A stretch of DNA of 64,000 nt from NCBI GenBank assembly GCA_030268105.1, contig BSDZ01000004.1, positions 1,785,001 to 1,849,000 of the forward strand, written 5' to 3'. Below are positions 1-11,500 of the stretch, in pieces. Under the pieces are notes generated by a model. The model was not told the DNA's origin and ran no database searches. It worked only from the letters and a program-made list of their open reading frames with translations. A program made the position numbers and the translations under genes. Every line of letters begins with the position of its first letter. Position 1 is the stretch's first letter. The stretch is from Volvox africanus (taxonomy: Eukaryota > Chlorophyta > Chlorophyceae > Chlamydomonadales > Volvocaceae).

Positions 1-2
1 GC

Positions 3-311
3 CTGAGGCCATGGGACAGTGGGGAGTGGCAACATCACCATCAGCACCAACAGCAGCAGCTCTGGGAGCAGCAGCAGCAGCAGCAGCAGCACAACGCAGG
101 CCTCAGGGCCGTCAACGCCCCTCATCCCAGAACTACAGGTGGGCTGTCACGGGCCGATTTCCCTCGTCCTCCTGAGATGACGAGGTTAGTTCCACCAGCC
201 AAGCAGGCTGGGGTCGCAGACACGGGAAGCTTTGGATACGGCGTCCGTTTCCCCATCCAGACCTCACCTGGATCGGGTTCAGGCGCGAGCCACATGGGAA
301 CCCTGCCGTAG
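3..311 (+). CDS. Possible 3' end of a Gln/His-rich protein
   Basis: One frame stays open from the window edge to a TAG at 309-311. It has His/Gln runs encoded by a (CAG)n tract around 50-92, then a Pro/Gly/Ser-rich tail. PolyQ tracts are common in Chlamydomonas nuclear proteins, so this could be the last exon of a gene lying upstream of the window. No domain is recognisable and a second frame gives a poly-Ala reading, so the coding call is weak. Confidence 0.25.
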   Translation: MRPWDSGEWQHHHQHQQQQLWEQQQQQQQHNAGLRAVNAPHPRTTGGLSRADFPRPPEMTRLVPPAKQAGVADTGSFGYGVRFPIQTSPGSGSGASHMGTLP

Positions 312-3300
312 GGAGAGTGGATCGCGGAGTGGTTCGAATGTACAGCGGCCGTATGGAGAGCCGCTCCGGTATTTATGGTGTTTAGACTCGCTGTCGTACG
401 GGTCGTACGGGTCATAGAGCAGGTGGTCAAACCGCAGACGGTCAATGTGGAAAAGGGTGGTTGTGATGGTTGTGAAGATGGCGCAGAGTAGAAGTGGCGT
501 TAGTTTGTCGCGAGCTTTAGCTAATGTGATAATTTGCGTCCACATTTGACGTCTTCGGAGCATTATGCCCTTCCCTTTCCCCCGCGCCTCTACCGCTACG
601 CGCCCCCGGTGTTTGCGGGGCGCTGTGCGGCACCCGGGACGGGAGGGAAGAGGGGGGAATGAAGGGAGCGGACAAAGGGCGATTGCAGCTTCTGAACGCT
701 AAAATTGATGATGTCGTACATGGATTGAGTTCTTTTGTTTGTCTCACTTTCCCGTGAGATGTCTCTCATCTCAGCTCTTAGCACCGCCGCCGTTGCCACC
801 CTCACTCTGGGACTCCTCACGTAGGGAGCGTGGGGTGTGCTGCGCTGTGCTGTGTCATGTGCTGTGCTGTGTTATTCGGGCATTCCTTTTGTGATTGTTG
901 CCAGCTCAGGTCGGCAACAAGGCTACATGCCTTTTGTTAGCCTGAGGGCTCCTGGGGGGGTCATCATTGTGACCTGCACATTAAACGAAGTCACCGCACT
1001 GAACAAATCGCTGTTGTTTGGTCCCGTCACGATTGCGGCAACGAAAGGAGCTGGGAGGGGGAGGCACAGGGTCTAGGAAGGCACAGGACTCTGCACCGCT
1101 GACCCCAACGACTAGGACCGGGCACCAAAACCTCCCCTTGTTGGGGCTGTCATTGGCACAACATGAAAGCCGGAATATCCTCTGCTTTCACGGGGTATCC
1201 ATCAGGAAATCGCTTGGCGTTGTTCCATTTAATCGACGAATGCATATTTGTATTGGCACATTGGAATACGGAGGGGCGGCGATTCGCTGCTGTAATTTTG
1301 TGCGGGTGAGGGAGGCGATGGCTGGGATGGCGGGCGCGCGTCTGTGTAGGTGTGGCTTTGGCGCATGCGTATGTAAGTCGCCAGCTAAAGTGAATTAACC
1401 AACCACAAGTCGTAAGATTACTGTCGCAGCTACGTACGACTGGCTTCGTACGACTGGCTTGGTTAGGGATGATGGTTGAACTGGCTCGTGCAGGAAGGGC
1501 GGTAGTGATTAATCGGCTTTTCAGGTACACGACTGTGTTAATTGCGCATAAGCGATCTCTTTGAATGCCTGGACAAGGCTGCTGATGCTGTTGCCTTCTG
1601 AGCAATTCCTGACAACTATGGCAGTCAGGAATTTATGCGGCAGAGAAACTGACGCAGATATTATCGCAGCTAGGAACGTAGACATCATGTTGCATTGTGC
1701 GTTTTGAGGGTTGCACGGAGTCGAAGGGGCAACTACCCCCGGGTTTTCTTCTCCCCTTCCCCCCCGCCGATGCCGCTGTTTGCACGTGCAATGAAGGGTT
1801 GAGAGCCGGTCGCTGCACCGCTTACGCCAGCCGGGGGCGTGGGGCATTCGTCGGCTTTTGCATACTATGGTGGGAAGAAGAGGGCTCAGGCCTGGCCGCC
1901 AGGACAGGTCCAATCGGCACCCTAGCCCCTGCTGGTGCGGTCATGACTCATGGATGCGCTTCAGCCAGCGGCATCTGGCAAACCGGCTTTTCCCCCCTGC
2001 ATCCCCTGGAGCGGTAGATAGGTAGGGGTGATGTTAGGGGGTTAGTTCTGGTGGGGTTGAGGCACGTCGTGATGTTATTGAGGGCTAGGGCCATCACATG
2101 TTCCTTTCTGTGGGTGGGAGGGACGCTGCCGTATATGCCATTCTGAAGGGATTGCGAAGGGTACGGTTTGCAGTACCGCGTTGTGCTGACCTACAATGTG
2201 TTCTGGCGCGTTACGACAGCGTTACGTAATACATAGATGTACGATTATATTGGTAATATACATATTATATATATAGTATTTAGCGGTGCAGGTTTCGGAG
2301 ACCCTTCCAAACCGAATGCGATTGGGCGAAATAACTCTGGGCGCTGGCGCAGTCTGCCCATGTACTAGGGCGCCAACGAATGTGGCGTTTGGGGGAATTG
2401 TTGTGATGCTCTGCATGAGAGTTCACGTAGCTCTTCACCCCGAGTAATTGCCGGTACCTCGTGGTGCGTGTGATTCTTCGGGAAGATCCGGATCCAGATC
2501 TTCTTCCGCTGGTGCGAACAATCAGATCAAGTTGGCCGTAAGAGCGGGCGGCAGCGTGGAGGACGCGTCGCGAAGGGTCCCGGCATTGTTGTTATGAGCC
2601 CCATCTGCGATGCGGGGAACGACTGGGCATTATGCAAACACCCCGCTGCCCCAAACGCCCATCCAACTTAGACAAAAGAAGTGAACGATTCAAAATTTGG
2701 GCTTAACATCCGAACGCAGCAACACGGGGCGCAGGTTGCACTTCGCAGTCCTCAAAATCTGTACGGGCCTCGTTGGAGCATGATTGCACCTCCGCCCAGC
2801 GGCACCCCGCTTCCGTGGGGCCGTGTGCTATATCACCACCAGACCTAACAATGTGGAAAGAAATTCTTCGGTATATCTAGGGTTTCGAAAAGGCGCACTT
2901 AAAACGCAAGGGGCCCGCCCACCCGCCCGCACACACGCACAGCGAACATTGCCGCTCTACCGTTAAGCTAACCGAAATAAGCAGCCCCCGGGGCCGGGAC
3001 TAGCATTGTTGTAGTTCAGTCTCGTACTTGCTTTCCCGATGACGATGCCAACACCAAATTGAAAACCACGGCTGCGGCCGGGTCCCAGTACGGCCTCTCG
3101 ACAGGTCAAACGCTGCTGAGGGCCGGAACCAGGCGGCATCTGCCGTCGCCTGTTTCCCCCTCTTAAAAGAAGCATCGCGTATCCGCATTAGGGTCCCGAC
3201 CTCAGGACAAATGCTTTTTGCACTCAGCACCCTGCAACATACAGTTAGTGTAACGCACGCACAAAGGGGCGCCGGGCATGCGTGCACACATGCACCTTTT

Positions 3301-3387
3301 CGTCCGTCGCACCATCTTTCCTTCTTCTTATAAAATGCGTTCATGTGCATTAAGCCAGCCATTGCGACGAATGCATCCGCAACAACT
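312..3387. other. Non-coding stretch, no gene seen
   Basis: I see no reading frame with a recognisable domain or a consistent exon chain. Small local repeats occur: GCTGTGCTGTG-type repeats near 836-870 and a doubled CGTACGACTGGCTT near 1432-1460. It may hold the 3' UTR of an upstream gene. Confidence 0.5.
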
Positions 3388-3705
3388 TATATTTATACAT
3401 GTGTGGGATAGGGGGCCTTTGCTTTAGTAGTAGTGGTCTGTGGCCACTGCCTGGCAGCCTGCCTACCTTCCCCTATATTTCGCACCCTCATCTGTTCACC
3501 CATCCATGTTCACTTCTTCGAATTTGGTGAGCTTCCCGGGTTCAGCACCCACCACCAGCATCCAATAGAAATTTCTGCCGGATTAACAGCGGCCTCAACT
3601 CCACTCATGGTCGGTCCGCAAGTCACTATATAACCGGGGTCCTCACAGTCCATTAACATCCACCCTCAACCAGTGACAAGATTTTGGTCTCGCTCTCAGA
3701 AGGGA
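3388..3705 (+). repeat. Dispersed repeat, copy A
   Basis: About 300 bp that recur, diverged, at 41695-41965 and 60735-61005 in the opposite orientation. Shared landmarks, in order, are TGTGGGATAGGG, CACCCTCATC, CCCGGGTTCAGCACCCACC, CAGCATCCA, GCCTCAACTCCACTC and CTCGCTCTCAG. Copies A and C share both flanks, so the unit is at least about 270-320 bp. It has no long reading frame and may be a SINE- or MITE-like non-autonomous element; terminal repeats were not found. Confidence 0.75.
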
Positions 3706-4115
3706 TCAACCTTGCATCTTCCAGGGACTTGCGTATGCACACGCACTCACACGCGCGCGCCTACAGAGAACTTGCACGTCTGCCAATCAGACTAGTCCAT
3801 CCATTTTCTGCAATCCACCTGTGGAACAGATCATCACACACGAACTGGGAACGAAAAAGGACCTGATGGCGGCACTCGACAAACACGACTTCACAGCCGG
3901 ATCCCATGAGGAGTTGTGCAAGTGTTCACTGCACCCGCTTCGGAAGCTGCCAACGAACAGCAGGAACCTGAACGCATTGGCAAGCTCCTGGCTGCGTTAT
4001 GTCCCTCCGGGGGTTGCGCCAGATTGATGACAGGCCCCAGATAAAACCTCAGAAGACATTGCCTGATTAGGCATGATAGTGACGCCTACTCGCGCCAGAG
4101 CCTCACCTTATCCAT

Positions 4116-4208
4116 TCATTCATTCATCCATTCACTCATTTTTTATAATGCCCCCCTTCAGCTCTTCACCTCACCACCTCACCACCTCATCACCTCACCA
4201 CCTCATCA
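4116..4208. repeat. Simple repeats at a gene's 3' end
   Basis: CATT-type repeats followed by tandem CACCTCAC/CACCTCAT octamers. They abut the stop codon of the lectin gene at 4206. Confidence 0.7.
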
Positions 4209-6856
4209 CAGCCAGTTGTTTCTAATCTCGCAGATATAGGCTGGCAGACCCCCCCCACACCATTGCGGCTGCCAGGCGCAGAATCCCACTCGGCACCAGA
4301 TGGCGTAGCACGAGTACGTATAGCTTGTCAGGATTGCATCCGGGTTGAAACCCTGGTCGGCCCGCGTGCCGTCTGTCCAGAAGGATGTGTCTAAGCTGGA
4401 GGTGAAGAAGAGGCCAATCCACACGCGGACGTTGCCAAACGAATCCAGATCCGTTGAGGGGAACTGGGGGCGGAGGGGGAGGATTAGCGCCCGGGGAAGG
4501 AGGGGTTTGGGAGGGAGAGGTGGAAGGTGGCGACAAGGCGAGGACGTGGAGGGCCTTGAATGGTAATTGCTAGGGGCATCGTTGAGGACGTAAGGCAGGG
4601 GTTGCTTGTACGACACGGGTGGGAGTGCGGATGAGGCGAACTGGAAGGGTTATGTGTGAAAGTATTGCGGAGTTGGGAGCGTGGGACGAGGAGGAAGAAG
4701 GGGGATCAGTGGCAAAGCGGAAAGGAGCGCCTCTCTTACCGATGCATGCCCCTTAATGACAAAAGGGGTTAAGCATGTCTTTGCCGTACATGGTTGTACA
4801 AGGCCGTACTCACCGCACCGCTCATGGTGACGTTATATACAGTGTTGACCATCAGGCGGTACTCGTTCACGTCATTGATTGTCACCAGGCGGCCGTTGAT
4901 GTTCTGGCAGTTTTGATCCGCCTGAAACCAGGGGGTGGGGATGGACGGCCGGATCATCACGTACACGTTGTCCAGCAGCCCACCGTTGGGAGCTGAGAAC
5001 AGCGCCTTGACGCGGTTGCCGTCTGCAAGCATCAGCAGAAGAGGTGACCAGATGGCGGGGGAAGGGGGGCGAAGGTGACGTCAAGGGGAGAGTACTCGCC
5101 AATCTGTGCTTGATTGGCAGAGTCAGTGGGGTGGGCTGAGAGTGGAAAGCGAAGCAACTGAGGTACGTAAAAAGCAGTGAATGGAACAGAGGCGGCGGTA
5201 GGGTTATAATTATCAGCTTGAAGCTCCTCATCCTTAGTGATTAAATGATGGTTTCGCATTTGAACTGTCATGCAAGCTTCCTGGACTGACGGGAGGCTGA
5301 GTCCAGTGCGTTGGCAGAGCAGGCTTTAGTTTTATGACGAAAGTACAGCGGGAGGGCAATTTGGAAACGGTTTTGGTGTGTACGGCATGCAGGAAGGATC
5401 CGGTTGCCGCGTGTCGAAACCCGCTCGTCTCGGGAGCTCCTCCCTGGCGTTACACCCACCCGTCTTGCAGATGAAGCCGTCCCGCGTGATTGCCGTACAG
5501 CTATTTTCTAGCGGTGTGGCCAGGTTCCAGACACAGCTGCCGCTGGCCAGAGCGCAATTGAGGCTGTAGCAGCCGCCGTCAATGTAGCTGTCTATTCCGC
5601 CCATGAATAGAGACGGCAAGAACGACAGGCGGTTGCCATCGGTCCAGAAACGGTTGTTCGCTATCTGGATCCGGAGGCCCATCCACACGTTGAGGACGTT
5701 GCCCCCGAAGGCGCTGTAGACGTTCGACGCGGCCAAGGTTTGTGTGACAGCCGCCTGCTCATCCGCCGTCAACAAAGAGAGCAGGTTTCCCCCCCTGGAG
5801 TTACAAAACGATTCTGCCTGGGCGAATGTACGCCGGGCGTTGTACACGGCGTACGATATGTTGCCGATGGCGAAGGTCAATAGGGCTTGGGTGGCTGCAG
5901 CAGCGGGGAAGAGGCGGGGCTGGGTTGGTCAGGCGTTGTGGGCATAATGGGGGAGAACCCGGATAGGCATGACGCTTCCAGACGGCCGACTGTCGCCAGG
6001 AAACAGGGGGCATTGAGGCAGATGGACAGGGGCCTTATGTGCTTTTCGCAGATTCCACAGATTTTGAAGATGGTGCAGATCTATTCCATAGACGCGTTTT
6101 CATGTTAAGCTTCATGCATGACTACAAGTGCCGCTGCAGAAAGTCACGGACAACAAAGCAGGAAAAGGAGGGTGAAGCGGATGACCCACCAGCAACGGGT
6201 CGCGGGGGCGTGGGTGGAGGTGGAGGTGGCGGCGGTGGCGGCCCCAGCAAGGGGGAAGGTGGGGCTGGCGGCAGCGGTGGGGATACGATGGTCCCGGGGA
6301 CAAACGGCGGCAAGTTCGGGAAGGGAGAAGGGGGCGGGGGAGATGGTGGAGGCGGTGATGGCGGCGGTGGATTTGGGGGTGGGGGCGACGGCGGTGGGGG
6401 ACCAGGTGGGGGCGGCGACGGCGGTGGCGGTGGTGGAGGGCTGGGGGGTGGAGGATTTGGCGGTGGAGGGCTGGGGGGTGGAGGACCTGGGGGTGGGGGA
6501 CTGGGGGGGTCGAATTCCAGGCCAACGACGGGCGGAGGAGGACTTGGGGTTCTGGGAGGCGGTGGCGTCGGACGATTTGGTGGCATGCCAGGGGGAGGGG
6601 GGCTTTCTCGGGGCTGAAGTGGCGGGCAGTTACGGCGAGGGCATCCGGCCAGCCGGGGTGGGGGCGATGGAGAAGTCCGTATCATCGGCGGGGCCGGATT
6701 ATCAGGAGGAGGAGGAGTTGGAGGAGGTGGAGGAGGTGGAGGAGTTGGAGGAGGTGGAGACTTCTTTTTCTTCTTTGCGGCATCGACTGTGGTTGTGTGC
6801 AGCGTAAGCAAGAGACTTGCCAGCACGATGGCAGGTAACAAACTGCGACGCGCCAT
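4206..6856 (-). CDS. Secreted SPPPP-rich protein with two C-type lectin domains
   Basis: Four exons, complement(4206-4463, 4814-5022, 5460-5894, 6190-6856), give 522 residues with matching intron phases (1,1,0). Residues 1-26 are a signal peptide (hydrophobic IVLASLLLTL), followed by five lysines and about 190 residues of PPSPPPP-type shaft, the hallmark of hydroxyproline-rich wall glycoproteins of volvocine algae. Lectin domain 1 (about 225-367) shows WMGL, FWTDGN, paired cysteines and a final GFICK. Lectin domain 2 (about 390-520) shows VWIGL, FWTDG and ends CEIRNNWL. Neither has a clear EPN/QPD plus WND set, so classical calcium-dependent sugar binding is doubtful. It probably acts in the extracellular matrix or wall. 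Donors include GTGAGT and GTGGGT; acceptors have pyrimidine tracts. No TGTAA was found just downstream. Confidence 0.85.
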
Positions 6857-8108
6857 TTCAAAGTCCTTCTGTAATATTTAATAGCTATGAAACAGATGAA
6901 AATAAAGATTACCTAACCAAGTAAGGAACAAACATTAACTGCTCAGCTGTGAGTCACGGCGGTGAGTGTATCGAGATGAGTTACTAACAACAATGAAAAC
7001 CTTCTCATGAAATAAACTGTATAAGAATCGAATGTTAATAATGGAATTTATTTATATTTGTTACACATGAAGAACATCGAATGTGGCTTTTGGTGCTCCT
7101 AATTGGTGGGCGGAAGTCCGATCCAATCAACCCAACCGACCGTGAATTTGCAGCGTAGTGAAGTATTTTTAAAGTTTCACTGAGTATATTATCACACTAA
7201 CCAGACTGCCCAAGTGCGCACCCGTTTGGAAAGGTGTGACTCCATATTGTGTTCAGACACGAAAACGTCACCTGGTGACCAATAAATTTTCCTAAATATG
7301 TAAAACAAATCTGCATCACTATTGTATCCCTTTTCAGGCAGTACGCTGTTGACCGTCCGAGCCTCCGGCACTTTCGGTCAGCAGCGGGCAAGGACCCCAC
7401 TGGCTCAAGCACATGACATGGATGAAAATTTCTTAACTGACTATCATCATGGGCAACATCTTATCCGTGACGGCTGATCGTTCATCACATCATCTGCGTA
7501 CGCATGTTGACGTTTGTTACACAATTCGTGGCAGTGGCAACGGAGAACACAGATTATAAGCTTCGCAGGTAGATGGATATATGCTTCAACCTGTGAATTC
7601 GCTGTTTTATGTGGAACAGATCTTTTGCGCAGAACCATCAACCCTAGCGCCCACCACACCATATTCACCTCTACACCTCAAAAAGTACTTAAGATCGCCT
7701 AAATTTAATTTTCGTTGCTTTAATATTATTCATTACACACGAAAGATGTCGTCCACTACGACTCGCCGCAAGTCCACGACATCGGGATCTGACCAACCGA
7801 TCTGATCCGAGGAGGACCCGATCAGCCACAATCTCTGTTCGATTAAACTGGAAGCTAACTTTCCTATGTTGCAATCACAGTTTATGCGGCCTAAAGAGGA
7901 CGCCTACGAAGTAAGCGTTAATGATTACCTACAACTTAAACCCAAACCAAACGATCCCGCATCCCGGTATGGCCGATCCAGATCCCGAGGCTGGTGTGCA
8001 CTCATGAGGTTAAAGCTTTTGCGGGATTCCAGCTGTTGGCAATTGGCTAGCAACCTGCCTCCGTGACCCCCGCACGCCCCAGCTGTAGAATAGTCTTCGC
8101 AACAAGGA
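6857..8108. other. Intergenic, AT-richer; no gene seen
   Basis: Lies upstream of the lectin gene start (6856, minus) and downstream of the helical-repeat gene's poly(A) signal. It should contain the lectin gene's promoter and 5' UTR. I found no exon chain or recognisable domain on either strand. Confidence 0.5.
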
Positions 8109-8113
8109 TTACA
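8109..8113 (-). terminator. Putative TGTAA poly(A) signal
   Basis: TTACA on the + strand reads TGTAA on the minus strand. It lies about 430 nt past the stop codon at 8545, a plausible 3' UTR length for this group. Five-base motifs occur by chance, so this is supportive only. Confidence 0.4.
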
Positions 8114-8544
8114 GAGGAATGTACCTTCCCCCTCCCTTGGCTCCCCTGGAGCTGTGCAAGCAAACGACTCGGGCAGGGAAGCCCCGGGCAAGGAGCTGTC
8201 CGCTGTCCCCCGTGTCTCCTTTCGGACCGCCACCATAGCACGCCGCTCGTAAGCCACAATATCACAAATAAAAGCTTATCAATTGGGGTTCTTCGGCGCT
8301 GCGCCTTGAATGGCAGCCAATGCAGCTTTGCACGACTCCCCGTGGCCCCATCCCTCAGCACCCCCCCGGCTCCCTAACCTAGATCCACTCCTACGTCTCC
8401 CAGCCGTACAACCAAGACAGCTGCTGCTGCTGTTGCCGCCACCACCACACCACCACACCACTCCCACACTCCCCCACCGCCCGCGTTCCTCCTCGGGCTT
8501 CGGAACCGCGTCTGCCGCACAGGCTGAAAAAGCGAAGCGCCCTG

Positions 8545-11500
8545 CTATTGTTGCGCCAACAGTTGCTGCTGGCTTTCCACCAGCGCGTCCAGCAGTGGTA
8601 GCACGTAATGTTCGCGGCAGGCGGGAAACTGCTGAGTGGCGGGGTGGCGCCGGAACGCATCACACAGCCGCCAGGTGGCCAGCTGCATGTCGCGGCGGGG
8701 TCGCTCCATGTGGGGAACCTTGAGGCCGACGGCGTCCATGCAGCCCTTGGCCGAGATGACGCAGTTACGATTCAGGGTGCAAAGCGATTAGGAGTGCAGA
8801 GCGAGGGCGATACGTGGAAAAAATCGTCTTGTATTTAAAAGTCTTGGCGTATGCCTCGTTAAGCGAAATACCAAGTCGTTTACAAAGATCTAAACACGTA
8901 TTGCTCTGGTTAAGCATGCGACGTCTTTGATAACAATACGGGAAGGAGGACAGATGGAAGGTGTACGAGCAGTGGTGGAGGGGAGAAGATGGGGTAGGAG
9001 CAGCATCGAACCCCAACAAGGTTCGAACCTGTACGCCAACACGCCGTGACCACCGCCGCCCCGCCCCGCCCCGCCCCGCCCCGCCCCGCCCCGCCCCGCC
9101 CTGCACATACGTACGTACGTATGTACATACCAAAGTACATACCCGTGCCCGAGGGTCATCTCGAACTTTGCCCCCTCGCGCGTTTGATCATCAACGCTAA
9201 ACTATGTACCGCGCTGTGTAGCACTGGGTCCAGATCTGCACTTGCCCCGATTACCACCAACCCTCCTCCTCTCCCGGTAAGACCGCTGCTCACCAGCCAG
9301 AACTCCTCGCTGACCGGGTGCTGCCCCTCCGCAAAGGCGCCCACCAGCGCAGCCAGGTACTCGGGCCCCAGGTCCATCAGGAGGGGACGGGAGGCCTGCG
9401 AGCCGAGTGAAAGAGAGGATGACCCGTGGGTCGTGAGAACATGAGTCGGTAGAGCGCGGGACGCGGTGCCGGTGCAGAAGCCAAACTTGGACGCCCGAGA
9501 GCCCGTGATCCCAATGGAGCATTTGGCCGCGCCTCCACGGGGTCGGCCGTCAATTCTTGTCCCCGGCCTCCCCGCACGCTTTGCCACCGTCACACCCGCC
9601 ATCACATATCGAGTTAATGGCAGCGAAAAAGGGATAGCTGCCCACTGAAGTGAGCTGAGCAGCTGCTCAGCTACCCACTCTGCCAAGTCACTGCCAAATC
9701 ATTCACCACCGTCAGTGCTCTCCACTTCCTCCCGTTTTCACCAGGCCAGGCCAGGGTCCCTAGCCCTCCTTTCCCGTATCCATTCGAAATCAAAATTTGA
9801 ACCTTCTGGGATGACCGCACCTGCGCCAGGGCCTCCATCAGTCGCGAGTCGTTTGTCCCCGCCACCGCATACGCCTGGGCCGCCCGGACCACACAGGCCT
9901 TGCCCAGCTTGGGAGCCACCTCCATAATACTGGAAAGAGGAAAGAGGCGAATTGGAGGAGGGTTGGGAGGAGGAGCGGAAGGGCGCGAATGTGGAGAAAC
10001 CAATACCGGCCAAGACCTCCCTGGCAATGGAAGACTGACTTAGTACCGATGAAGGGAACGGTGAAGAATGTGTGGATGTCGAAGAAATGTCGAAGGGAAG
10101 TGCACACGTGGGCCTTGCGAGTATATGTAGCGCACACGTGGGCCTTGCAAGTACATACTTGCGGGTACGCAGTCCCCAAACATCCCCTCTCTCTCTCTCA
10201 CACACACACTATACACACACATACCACATTGCATTGCACTCCTTTCCAACCCGTGCAACGAAAGCACTGCATACCGCGCCCTACATGGCAACTGTAACGC
10301 CTCATCGATCATCGAGACAGATGAGCTCCTTCAGCCAGCGCCCGTTGCACTCGCCACCATCTGTACGATCTCGTCCACCCCGGTCCTCGTTTGCCGCCGG
10401 TAGCACAATCCCCCTTGTCCAAAACTACAGCGCGCTCTCCCTCCTTGTCATTTTGCACTACATTGTACTACACCGCATTGTGCCGTACCAGCGCCCAGGA
10501 TCTAACATCGGTGCGAAGCGCCTCGCTCCGTCCCTGGACCTACCGCGCTGCCAGAAGATCCATCAGCTCCGGAACCCGCGGAGCGTGACCCGACATGGCC
10601 ACGGCCCATGCAGCGTCCGCGTAGTGTTGAGCAGTAAACACGTACTCCGCTGCCGGGGGAGCCGCCGCCAACGCCGCCGCGGAATGGCTCTCTAGAGCGC
10701 GCAGCCTGGAAGTCAGGACGTTACATGCTCTGTCGTACATGTCAGGTACGTACTCGTCCAGCAGCGTGAAGGCGCGCAGTATGCTGACCAACTGACGAGC
10801 TTGATACCTGGCAATGCGGACCGGGCCGGGCCACGACAGTCGGAAGACCTCATAGCTTCTCTTGTGTTACTTTGTATCGTTATTGTTAGGAAGTACAACC
10901 ACGTTCCCCTTCTTAGCCCAGTTTCCCCCAGCTTCACCTCACACCCTCCCACGAACCATCCCCTAGGTCCTCCTCTTACAGCACCGAAATGGGGAGAGCT
11001 GTGTGTCGCATATCCCGGGTGCATCCATGGGGGGCCCATGTCCCACGTGCACGACAGTGACGTAACCCCCCCCCCGCGCGCAGATGACGCACAGAATCGC
11101 ATCGCTTCACTTCAAGTCACATAACGATACGCTCGCCGGGTCCCCTCACTTCTCAGTTCGCGCCAACACGTCCGCCGCAGCCGTGTCCATCAGCCTCACG
11201 TGCTTGTGGCCCAGACGGGCGAGTGCGAAAACCATGCAGGCCAGGTGCCGGGGCAGCATCGCCAGACCGGCACCGGGCCCGGAGCCCGACGTCGTCATGC
11301 TGTAGCGATGCAGCGCGACCATCCTTTGGGCGAGGGCGGCCAGGACGCCGTCGAACTCGGGTGCCTGGCCGGACTGCGAGGGTTGTGGGTTGGGGTTGTG
11401 GGTTGGGGTTGGGGTAGTGCTCAGTGCTCAGTGTGTATCGTACGTCACCTCGAGTGTGGCAGACGACAAAGGGCCGGAAGGATGCGACCGGGGATGTCCC

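Noticed and set aside
6039..6807. Long Gly-rich plus-strand frames opposite the proline shaft (also 51110-52705)
   Set aside because: They are the complement of SPPPP-coding sequence. The minus strand has a signal peptide, splice sites and lectin domains; the Gly-rich frames have none.
9004..9040. tRNA-like GGTTCGAACC motif on both strands
   Set aside because: Only the T-loop-like box is present; no acceptor stem or D arm could be paired around it.
11385..11420. Telomere-like GGGTTGTGGGTTGGGGTTGGGG run
   Set aside because: Short, irregular and inside an intron of the helical-repeat gene; algal telomere repeats here would be TTTTAGGG.
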